This document shows positions 33,873 to 43,609 of a stretch of 58,000 nucleotides of DNA, piece by piece. A program made the position numbers and the translations under genes. Numbering within the stretch: position 1 is the stretch's first letter; every line of letters starts with the position of its first letter. Origin of the DNA: Adiantum capillus-veneris (lineage: Eukaryota > Streptophyta > Polypodiopsida > Polypodiales > Pteridaceae); NCBI GenBank assembly GCA_014529385.2, contig CM043959.1, positions 63,629,753-63,687,752 of the forward strand. Reading direction: 5' to 3'. The notes beneath the pieces are model-generated. The model was not told the origin of the DNA and did not search any database. It saw only the letters and a list, made by a program, of their open reading frames with translations.

Positions 33873-35989
33873 CTATATGGAAGCCACATCTAGCTGTATC
33901 TGGATCTTTTGAGCTGATAAGGTTGTAGATAGAAGTTCATTTGTAACTTCTATCACTTGATCATCCTTTGCTTTGCATGCATCTGACAATTTTATGAGCA
34001 ACTCACCCAGTTCCTCCATGTCTTTTTGTTGCTTCTCTCTTGCGAGCTGATGTTGTTCAGCTTCTGCTCTTAACTCCTGCACTTGCCTCCGTAGATCGGT
34101 GATGACATTGAGTATGTCGTCCAGCTCCCCTAGGAGTGCGTCAATCACCATCTCTAACTCTTTGGCCTGTGTGCTATGGCCAAGTTCTTTTGAGCGAAGT
34201 ATTTCTGTTATCTCTTGCATTTGCTTAGCATATTCGTTCACTTGTAGGATGGCTTTATCATTCGATTGCCAACCTTCCCTTTGTGTCAGTTGTCTTGATG
34301 TTTTTCTTGATTCTTTTACCTCTGGTTTTACCTCTGGTTGCGTCATGGCTACTAGATCTTGTTGTTGCCCTTGTGGCTGCTGATATTTTTCAGTTAAGGT
34401 AGAGGGTGGTGCCTTGACCTTATCTTGGTGTTTTGAGGTAAAGGGAATTTCCTCGGTCTCTTGTTCTCTTGTGTGCTCAAATATATTGGAGTCCTCTTCT
34501 GGTGCAAGACTGGCTGCCTTTTCTGTGTTTGCTTCTCTTGAGTAGAGACAACTGCTAGTTGTGTTGTTTCCGCTGCTTCTTCCTATTCACATTCTTGTGT
34601 AGATTCAACTGTTTTTTCTTGTTCAGGATCTTCTTCTATTGTTAACTCAGTTGTTGTGGTTCTAACTGCCGATGATGGTGGTGGGCTCAACATTGGGTGA
34701 TCTTGGTGTTCAAAAACAAGAGAAGAGATGCGGGGAGACACATCACCTTGAGCACGTTGTTCTTCTCCTTGTGCAGTGGCTTCCTCTACATGATCTTGAT
34801 GTTATCCCGCCTCTTTTTCTTTTCTTGCCGCTTCTTCGGCTTCTTTCAGTTTTAGAGCTTTTGCTTCTTGGTACATCCATTCCAGCACTTCAGTGGGTTC
34901 TTCAGCTTGCTGCTTGGTACATCCATTCCAGTACTTCAGCGGGTTCTTTAGCCTACTTCCTGATGTGATGCTTAGTTCTTGGTCCCTTAAGCCCACTAGG
35001 CACCCACTTTTCCAGATGCTTTCCTTGTGCTTGGCGGCTGCGTTGGTATGCATGTTCTCTCTTTCAAACCGGGATTTCTTTTGAACACGATCTTCGTGGT
35101 GTGCTGCCATGGATTTTCTCTTCATTTCCTCTCATCGTGCTCTTTTTTCTTCATTATCCGAGATCTCACTACTGTGCTGTTTCGATGAGTTTTCAGCAGA
35201 CTCTTCATCTGACTTGTATGATCTTTTGGCAGATCTTGTAGCTCAAGGAGATGGTTAAGTTGACACTATCCAAGTGTTTTGATCTGGGGTAGGTGGTAGG
35301 TTGTCGGAAAGCTGATGGCATGGTATGAAATCCTTGTCAACACCTCTGGTGCACCCAAGTATGTGATCTTTCCTTCTTTCTTTATTCCTTTCAAAGTGGT
35401 CAATATTGAGCATGGTGAATCAGCTGCCTAGTAGTTTACTTGAGTACTTGCGTGAAGGTGGTGGCAATCGCATGGTTTGGCGTTGTATACCTTGGCGGCC
35501 TCTTAGCAAAGAAATGAAGTGTTGGTGGTATAACGTGGCTAGCTCTTCAGCCTGTTTATGAATAAGGTCTGCAAAGGTGGCCGCGGCGGTTTCTTTTGTG
35601 AAAGTTCCGACCGTCTTCCTATCCCTTTCCCTCATTTTCATTCCTTCTGTGGGCAATCTGAGTGCTTTTGCCACTATTTCCTTGGTGATCACCACTTCAA
35701 CTTTATTCCCTTGTGGGTCAAAGACCTGCACAGTTCCATCTTCCTTGATCATGGACAAAAGCTCGTAAGCTTTTTGGAAGTCCACTCCGCACGACTCTTG
35801 TTCATAAAAATCTATGAGTCCTAGTAGTCGGTTGGCATCTTTGATTTCGGGCTTTGCAGCGACATCATACACTTCTTTTGGTAGGAGTTTCAACTCTACC
35901 TGATGTCCCTCCTCGCTCTTGAATCTGCCAATGAACATTGTGGTGTGATGCTCCTCAAGCTGTTCCTTTGAGAGATAGATTGCCTTGGC
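33873..35989 (-). pseudogene. Main part of an unidentified coiled-coil ORF split by a retrotransposon
   Basis: With its 5' piece at 57590-57690 this is one minus-strand reading frame of about 740 codons, cut by the element at 35990-57589. The first 200 residues form a globular domain. It contains KLLPKEVYDVAAK, VQVFDPQGNKVEVVITKEIVAKALRLP and a helical QAEELATLYHQHF segment. The ITKEI..ALRLP pattern recalls the domain of many plant transposon-associated proteins, but I cannot assign it. A basic patch (RKSMAAHHEDRVQKKSR), a long Gln/Glu/Pro-rich stretch and a C-terminal coiled coil (34200-33900) follow. In-frame stops at 35420-35422, about 35250, 35240, 35130, 34802 and 34600 all fit C-to-T decay of CAA, CGA, CAG or TGG. 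One frameshift lies near 34400-34500. Function unknown; it could be a transposon accessory ORF. Confidence 0.6.
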
Positions 35990-36215
35990 TGTCAAGGCTA
36001 GGGACTTGCTACGCACCGTGTGCGAGCCACAAAAGCTCCTAGCACACAGTCATACAACAGACAAGCTCACAAGGAAGAACGGTGTGTCACTCACCTTCTT
36101 GCGTAGTTGCGAATGAAGGATTCCCGCGCCACGAAGAAGAGGGAGACGCCGCTACGCCGCGCTCAACCGCCTCGCCGCCATTGTGCCGCCGCAATGCTCG
36201 ATCGCACACACACTC

Positions 36216-36271
<56 letters not shown>

Positions 36272-36581
36272 GCACACACACAAGGAGATGGTGAAGGAGA
36301 AGGTGGAGATGGAGCAAGAGCAGCTTCTATTGCACAATGAGAGAATGACTCAATTTTAGGTTTAATTGGCTTTTATGTGAGCTCACCCCATTCACACTTG
36401 GGCGCCCATGCTTAGCCAACTAACCCTAGCATGTTCGTGTTAGAGTGCGCCTCTCATCGGCGATCACTCTACCTTTCCCTATTGGACCGACAAGCCCGGT
36501 GCCTGACTCTACTTAAATAAATAATATGGTTACGGTGTCCGTCGTAGGCGATAGGGTGTCCGTGAGCCACGAGGGTTAACA
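35990..36581 (-). repeat. 3' LTR of the level-2 element
   Basis: 592 bases. On the coding (minus) strand it starts TGTTAACCC and ends CCTTGACA. It contains a (CT)n tract at about 36207-36270. The polypurine tract adjoins at 36584-36594. Confidence 0.94.
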
Positions 36582-36583
36582 TT

Positions 36584-36594
36584 GCCCCCCTTCC
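36584..36594 (-). other. Polypurine tract of the level-2 element
   Basis: Minus strand GAAGGGGGGC lies two bases before the LTR start, the expected place for plus-strand priming. Confidence 0.75.
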
Positions 36595-37831
36595 TGATGT
36601 AGATTCCGTCCTCGGAAGCTATTGAGTTGAAGCTTGGTATGTCCATGTTGTAGAGCATCTAGATTTGAATCTGCAAGGCAAAGTCATTGTTTTAGCAAGC
36701 GGAATTATATTGCCATAAATTATGAGGGGAATGTAAAGTACATGTGGAAATGAGTAAATGCAAGATTTATGAAATGTTAGACTGCCATTAAGGACAAATA
36801 AATTGCACTTTGAGTAAATTAATTAATCAAGAGTTTTGAGCTTATGGGTGAGTCTATCAATTAGTTAGCTATGACTAAGGTTAAAACAACTACGCTAGTA
36901 CTAGCTAAGCTAAGAAGATTATCTAAATGCAAGATTCCCTAATTATGCTTTTCAGCTTTGATTAGCCAACTCGCTCTCACAACTGCAAACAAAAGCTTGA
37001 AATGTTAACTGTAAGCTCAATGGAAGTCTTTTAATGTTTCTTTATTTTTTTAAAATTTATTTATTATTATTATTTTTTAATACTTTTTTACTTTGGGTCA
37101 CAATCATGTGACGTGTGTGCTTATTTTGTATGTCCGGGGTTTTTTGCTTCTCAAGGAAAAGCGCCCACACTGGGAACCTCTAGGGCTTTAGTACCATAGA
37201 CAATACATGTGAGTGAAGTACCAATTCAAGCCAGGATTTCTCTTCCAGCATAAGATTTTTCATTTGTGGCACTTATGTTTTTTTTTTTTTTTTTTGCTTC
37301 CATTTCCTTGGTATTCGCACTAGTGTTTTTTGTTGTTTAAGTGAGCAAGCTTTCTCTGCCTAAAACATTCCTAAGGTCTCAAATACTCGGATAATTTTAT
37401 TAGCTAGGCCTAGTGGTCAAGTAAATGAGTTAACCTAAAGTCACGGTCTCCTAATCTCCAGGCTCATCCATAAGATTAAACTGGAGTTCAATCAACTTAA
37501 GCAAAGACAAATTTATACATCTATAATGGCAGATAACAATCATAACTATTGCACTCAAACAAAGCATAAAAAATAATTATTAGCAATTACACATATCCAC
37601 CAACATGAATCATGGAAAGTAGTACACCTGGAGGTATGGAGCGGCTCATTTCGTTGAAGCAGATGTCCTCAGCCATGTGGATGGAGATCCATATAAGTCC
37701 TACCTAACACATCCAGAATCAGGCACTATACCTCTAGGAGGCATGCCAGTGTGAAAAATTAAAACTCCTAAAAAACAAACTCAAAACACAATCTAGACCA
37801 CTAACCTACCTATCTGTCACCCCTTTTAGAA
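36595..37831. other. 3' untranslated region of the level-2 element
   Basis: About 1.2 kb between the last small ORF and the polypurine tract. It is AT-rich with a T tract at 37269-37288. No gene is supported. Confidence 0.5.
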
Positions 37832-38263
37832 TCAAGGAAAGAGGATATTATATAAACCGGGTGGCCACCCTAAGGCTAGGCCTCGATCCTCATCATCTAG
37901 ATAAATAAAATCGTTGTCCGTGAGGCCATAGTCTTCCTCGGTCTCTATTAGTTCCTCTTCATCATCCTCTTGTGCAAGCATGCTAATCAAGAACCTTGCG
38001 ATGCGTGGATACTCATCTTGTGCAAAAGAATAAGCATGTGCCACTGGAGACACATTCGCTACTGGCTAGGGATCACTAGTTAGCCATAGACGTATCAACC
38101 ATTCTAACTCCTCAAAATTTATCTCACATGCAAGGCTCTCTATCAAATCGTATTCGCAAGAAAGTATAGGGTAGCATACGTAGAACACTTGAGGAAAAGA
38201 CAAAGGGTACCTTTCATCAAAAATAGAAGTGCATGCCTCTGGTGAAGTAGCCATTTCTGACAA
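37832..38263 (-). pseudogene. Small acidic accessory ORF of the level-2 element
   Basis: A single frame from ATG 38263 to a stop at 37832-37834, about 144 codons, with one in-frame TAG at 38066-38068 that fits CAG decay. The first half is hydrophobic and aromatic (FPQVFYVCYPILSCEYDL, then FEELEWLIRLW). The second half is strongly acidic with AQEDDEEELIETEEDYG and IYLDDEDRG. I recognise no family. It lies between integrase and the 3' LTR, where some plant gypsy elements carry an extra ORF (for example env-like or antisense ORFs). No membrane or signal segment is convincing. A TATA-like box at 38425-38436 on the same strand suggests possible separate transcription. Confidence 0.45.
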
Positions 38264-38424
38264 TACAGATAGATTTGGTTAGGCCTTTAAAACATAAGAG
38301 TTGTTTTTGTGTGTTGCTTGAATTGACACGGTGAATTTGGACTTATATGTAAGATCTGATAGGGTGCTCTCTCGTTGCTAGTCGCTCTTGCTCTTTACTA
38401 TTTTTGTTTTTTGTGAGTATAAGT

Positions 38425-38436
38425 CTATATATATAC
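38425..38436 (-). promoter_or_regulatory. TATA-like box upstream of the accessory ORF
   Basis: Minus strand TATATATATAGAC is about 165-175 bases before ATG 38263, in the gap after the integrase ORF. Sequence match only; no expression evidence. Confidence 0.3.
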
Positions 38437-38534
38437 ATTCCCTAAGATTGGAATTGAGAGGTCAGGGAGGAAGGTTGAGAGGGGAGCGAGTGAATGATTG
38501 ATGTTAGCAAACACTCCCCCCTTCCTTGGGTAGA

Positions 38535-40906
38535 TCATACCTTTCGGAATGAGGTCGTCACCTTTTGAAACCAATTGTTCCAAGTTGTTATGGGTGAAGG
38601 CTTTAACCAATAGTTTTCAACCGCCCTATGCGTTTCATCTAGTTGCAAGGGTGGTAAGGTACTCTCCCATGATTTTATTTGCAACATTGTTGTAGGTGGT
38701 GAACTTACCCGGGGAGGTGCAAACTCTTTCGTGCTTGTATGGATATGTACAGTGGTAGGTGGAGGTTGTGTCGAAGCTTCTATTTGTGTATAGGAACTAC
38801 ATGAAGAGCAAGAAGCTTCATTTGATTTCCCTGTTCCTGAGCTAGGTGGAACAAATCGTTCTTTCTTTGGTACCCAAACTAGCTCTAGAGCGGGTGTGTA
38901 ACATTCCATGATTTTTTCCTTTTCGTGATTTTCAATTTGTTTTGGAGCCACAGGATTGGGTTTACATGGGCCAGGTGACAGGTAAGAGTACACTTTACAT
39001 TTGGGCACCCAAATTTGATCATTTCCTTCATAGTATCCTTGGGCTTCCAATAGTCGTTTAGGAATCCAACACAATGTTTCTTTACATTTGTTGGAGTGAG
39101 TGGGACGGTTCTTACGAGGTTTCCGTTTTTTTGCATCAACCATGCTCACTACAGAAGCTTTAGGGACCCACTTGTATGTTTTCTCTGTTATATTAGGATG
39201 GTTCTTGTGTGTCTCAAGCTTTCTTTCAACTACATCAGTTGAAGCTCTAGAGAGTTGGGCTATGGGGATGTATCGTTCAACCTCCTGGACATGCAATGTC
39301 TTGGGTTTTATTTCCTTAGGCAATATCTCAGGGACTATGGCTTGAGTGGTAGGGCTAAGAGTTGGTTTTTGCGTTGTAACACCCCCAGTCCCCCAATCAA
39401 TAGTGCATTTGGTGGCTATCATCCACGTGCGGCCTAGGTTTATATTACCCTCCATAGTTCCAGTAGGCATGACCAAAAAGTCTTGAGCTACAATTCCATT
39501 CTCATAACTGACAGAAGTGTGCCAGATTCCAAAAACCGTAGTTTTTTTCTTGTTGACACCCTTGACTTGGATAATACTCTCAGATAGAGGTGGCTTCCCT
39601 AACTGACACCACACCCCATAGGATAGCAAATTATATTTAGCACCCGTGTCCAATAAGGCGTTATATAGCACTTTTCCATAGGCACTATTTAACTCAATAG
39701 GGTATCGTAGAGGTGTGTCAGAGTCCAACCCATCCTCTTCGATTTCCACGTGGAATGCATTTGTGACTCCAAGGTTAGGCTCTCGTTTTTGTTTTATACG
39801 TTGTTGTTGCTCCTTAGCCTCAGCTTGAGCTTGTATCTTGTTTAACTCGGTTTGTGCTTTGGCGGCCTTCTTTTGATGAATGGCCCGTAGTTCTTCTTGG
39901 CTTAAAGGATCATAATATATTTTGAATTTACTCCCATTGAGGAATCCAATGGTTTCAACTCCATCAAGAGTTTCCACACGAAGGGTACCTTGTGGGGTAA
40001 TTTCACATACTTTATATGGTCCTTTACCAACATATTTCAACTTTTTCTTCTCTTTACGTACTCCATACATAAGGACTTTATCACCAACTTTGATGTCCTT
40101 ATCCTTCACATGGCGATCAAACCACTTCTTTCTCCCATCCTTTTCCACAAGAGCATTTTGCACACCCAACTGTCTCTCTTCGTCTAGTTTTTCTAAGATA
40201 TACAAACGCTCGGTTAAGGGGTTACCATTCCATCCTTCTTGCGAAGCTACCCTAAGACTAGGAATGACAAACTCCCAAGGCATAACCGCTTCTTGGCAAT
40301 ATACCATTTTGAATGGCGTACAATTAATAGACACTTTATAAGCAGTACGATAAGCCCATAGAGCAGATGTCAACTTCAAATCCCAATCAGTGCGATGAGC
40401 TTCTACCGTCTTGGTTAAAATAGAGATTAGAGTCTTGTTGGTGCTCTTGGCTTGTCCATTAGCTTGCGGGTAATAAGGTGTAGACTTATGGTGGGATATC
40501 ATAAAGGTCGTGGTAAGCTCTCTTATTACCTCATTTATAAAATGGGTACCATTATCACTAACAATTTCAAAAGGGCAACCAAATCTTGTGATAATGTTCT
40601 CAAAAAGAAACTTAGCTGTTGTCCTCGCGTCAGCTTTTTGTGAAGCCTTAGCTTCAGCCCACTTTGTTACATAGTCCGTAGCAAGTAGAATATATCGAGA
40701 TTGAGTGTTGCGAGCTACGGGACTAATTGGACCTACAAAGTCTAAGCCCCATTTTTCAAATGGTTGGGTTACTTTAATAGGATGTAAGGGCATTCTGTAT
40801 TTGCGCTGTGTGGTCTTGTAACGTTGGCACTCATCACACCCTTTTGTAAAAAGTGATGCATCCTTAAATAAAGTTGGCCACCAATAGCCTGATTGCAGCA
40901 CCTTTC
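38535..40906 (-). CDS. Integrase fused to a second aspartic-protease-like domain and W(V/I)PK tail
   Basis: Uninterrupted frame of 788 codons. Residues 1-30 hold the CDEC half of the integrase zinc finger; the HH half is lost at a deletion junction with RT. The catalytic core follows: D54 in WGLDFVGP and D116 in IVSDNGT, while the third residue is K152 in NGQAKST where Glu is expected. Residues 250-335 form the post-core module (GPYKVCEI). A charged helix at 336-375 links to residues 395-510, which read as a retropepsin: LLDTGAKYNLLS (D418-T419-G420), then a flap-like region and NLGRTWM. W(V/I)PK motifs start at 578, 612, 631 and 676. The DNA-joining site is damaged, so integration is unlikely, but the frame is open, unlike the Gag-RT part. 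The fusion could be ancestral or a recombination product. Confidence 0.82.
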
Positions 40907-41293
40907 TAGCAGTCAGGTCTCATTTTGCTCTCATCGGTTGAGATACCATTCTTAGATACTATATGCCCTAAAATAACTCCATGCTTGACCGTAAATTGGC
41001 ATTTGAATGGGTTCAATGAGATACGATATAACCTACACTTTTCAAACACCTTCCGCAAACATGATAGATGTTCTTTCCAAGAAGAGTAAACACAAAGGTC
41101 GTCTAAGAAAGCTTCTCTCAAATATTCTTAAAAAGCAATGTTTATTAATCGTTGGAATGTAGCAGGGGCATTTGTTAAGCCAAAAGCCATCACACGAAAT
41201 GCAAACACGCTAAATTCCGTGATGAAGGCAGTTTTAGCTTGGTCCTCTAGCGCTATCGCGATTTGTTTGTAGCCTGAGTACCCATCTAGAAAG
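40907..41293 (-). pseudogene. Reverse transcriptase, second half, level-2 element
   Basis: Continues RT after the inner element: DGYSGYKQIAIALEDQ, MAFGLTNAPATFQRL, then TAA at 41128-41130 and on in the same frame to FLDDLCVYSS, the YxDD box, and the thumb start ILGHIVSKNG. It then breaks at about 40906 and is directly joined to the middle of the integrase zinc-finger region. The RNase H and connection domains are absent, so an internal deletion removed them. Confidence 0.82.
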
Positions 41294-42750
41294 TGATGGG
41301 GGTTTTCACAAGACAAGCTCCCATACCCCTCTTCTCTCGTCCCCACCCCATGAAAACCCCCTCTTAGGGAGGGAGCATCCCCACCTTGCCTCCTTTTTCT
41401 TCACCGTTGCCCCGCCGTGTGTCCCTTTTCCTCTCCTCCACTCAAAAGGTCAACCCCCTGTCTCTTCCCCTTGTCCTTTCTCCTTTCTTTCTCCCCTCAA
41501 GCTACCCCACCTCTCACCAATAATGCTTTATAACTCACCAATAATGCACCCTAACTCACATGCAACTTACCCTGTCTTCCAAAATAGTATACCCCACCCC
41601 CCCTTTCTCTCTCCTATCATATCCCATGACCCAAATATCCCCCTCTCTCTCTAAAGGGCACCATGTCTCTTGTCTTGTAGCTAAATATCCTCCCCCACAC
41701 TCACACACACTCAGTTTCACTAAAAAAGGTGCCCACAGACCCATCCCCACCCGGTGGTTACCTGATTTTTCTTGTGTTCACACACATTTGCACACAGATT
41801 CACCTTTGAACACACTCCTCTCTCTCCCCTCTTGTAATTTCTTTATTCTCCATGTCACCTCTCACTTTTTTTCATCAACCCATCTCTCTCTCTTAGTCTC
41901 TCTCTCATGAGACTGTTGTTCTGGCACATATACACACAGCCAGACAAGTGGGGCCCAGAGTCACATTGCCTATGTAGATAATGATTTCTTCATTTCTAAA
42001 TTCTAGAATTTCTCCCCCCCTTCCTCCCCTATATAAAGAGGGGTCACCATCACACAAAAACAGACAACATCACCAAAGAACACACTATGCACTGTGTGTG
42101 CCTAGTGCACACACACACACACACACCCACACCATCACCATCACCGCAATCACCATGCTTGTCTTAAGCATGACCTCTACACCCTTCGCTATGGAAGATG
42201 AAGAGAAACTAAATGAAGGATGATGGCCATAATCCTCGTGCGAGTCTTCGCCATCAACTCCCACCTATCCGCCATGTGCTCTACCACTCTCTCCCTTCTC
42301 ATTCCCGTACCCTATGCTCCCCATTTCATTGCCTAATTCTCTAAATAAATCTTGAGGTCTTGTGAGTATGTTTTCTTGCAATGTTTTGCCCATGTGAGGT
42401 GTGCAGAATCGCCACCTAGTCTTGTGTTTTGGAGTGAGCTTGTGTTTGTGTGAAGGGTGTTCAGATTCGCCATCCTTTTGTGATACCTAAGTACTAAGCC
42501 GCTATACCCCCTCCCTCACTCTCTCTCTGTCTCTCTCACTTGATCTCATTCCGTTTTCTTTTCATCATTACTCCCAAGCATACATCTCTCTTGGATGAAA
42601 ACTTTGTTATGGTGGTGTGTTGTTTGCGTCCTAGCCGCTGAAGCTAGGTGGTGCCCCTTGTTTGCTTTACCATGATAGGCTCGAGGTGCGCCATTCGGTC
42701 CCCGGTGTTTTAGAGGCCGTCGGGGTTCGCGGTTCGCTTTGCTCCTGTCA
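41294..42750 (+). repeat. 5' LTR of the level-3 element
   Basis: 1457 bases, TGATGGGGG to CTCCTGTCA. A TATAAAGAGGGG promoter box is at 42032-42043. AATAAA at about 42344 marks a likely polyadenylation region. A CA-rich tract lies at 42108-42130. Confidence 0.92.
42032..42043 (+). promoter_or_regulatory. TATA box in the level-3 LTR
   Basis: TATAAAGAGGGG is conserved in both LTR copies (also at 49707-49718), so this is the probable Pol II core promoter of the element. Confidence 0.65.
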
Positions 42751-42770
42751 TTTGTTGCCCCCACTGAGGA
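42751..42770 (+). other. Expected primer-binding site, level-3 element
   Basis: Sequence directly after the LTR reads TTTGTTGCCCCCACTGAGGA. It does not match the common iMet or Asp PBS and the primer tRNA was not identified. Confidence 0.35.
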
Positions 42771-42823
42771 TCTTTTCATGAAACCCTTTAGTTTACAAGA
42801 CTGAAACCCCTAAACTATTGTGA

Positions 42824-43526
42824 ATGGATGAATGGCTAGCAGGATTTGCTAATTGGACAACAGAAGAAGAAGAGCTCCAAGAACAACTAGACGAACTCCG
42901 CATCTCCATCGAAGCTCGAGTGCCAGGCGTAACGGTAATCGATTTGCAGTGGGAGAATCAACCAACACGCCAAAACCAGTGGATATACATAGGGCAAGTG
43001 CCAAGAAGAAGACGCAGAAGGTCGAAACCATGTCCGCAACCTACAACCAACCCACAAACAACAAAATGGAAGGAGCTCTACACAATAGAGAATCAACACT
43101 ATTCTACTTTGAGAATTGGGTAACTCAAGTCACCGAGGTAATTATCACAATCAGTTTTCAAGTCGCACTTGATGCTGCAGCACAGATAACGGAAGCATTG
43201 GCTCACACTCTCACTAGAGAAACTAGGGATCTACTGAGTTTGTTTCAAGAAATAAAACCACCCTCTCCCACAAGCTTGGACAATGACTAAGCACCTCTAA
43301 GCTTCACATGAATCAGTACAACCTACCTCAAGACAAATCACACATACCAACACGTGTACGCTCAATCAAGGTAATACTAGATTTGAAGGCTCACTACCAG
43401 CACGTCATTGACACCATGCTGGGTGGGGAGCAATTTTTTGAGGTTCTGACATCAGATCAACCATTTGTCTTACCTTTGGTACAAGGCAATGTACCGTTTG
43501 AAGTTTTAATCTATGTCCTAGTATAA
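42824..43526 (+). pseudogene. Upstream ORF / Gag N-terminal region, level-3 element
   Basis: Two short overlapping frames (42824-43123 and 42853-43290) appear to be one gene broken by a frameshift. It begins ATG with an acidic Glu-rich start (TTEEEELQEQLDELRISIEA), then a basic RRRRRRSK patch, then a helical segment (EVIITISFQVALDAAAQITEAL) ending at 43290. A second small frame, 43308-43526, follows. No conserved domain is recognised. It precedes Gag and has the general make-up of a matrix-like or accessory region. The basic patch could be nucleic-acid binding or nuclear-targeting, which is inference. Confidence 0.45.
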
Positions 43527-43609
43527 GAGGGTATACACGCCTCCTTGTACAGAAGAAAAAAACTTTTGCAAGTTAAGCAGTGTGTCTTTCTAGCTCTCTC
43601 TCAGTAATC

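Noticed and set aside
35990-36016. Start codon at 36016 for the coiled-coil ORF
   Set aside because: That ATG lies in the LTR; the true upstream sequence is at 57590-57690 across the insertion.
41128-41346. Start of the second RT half at 41346
   Set aside because: Bases 41294-41346 belong to the inner LTR; RT coding resumes only at 41293.
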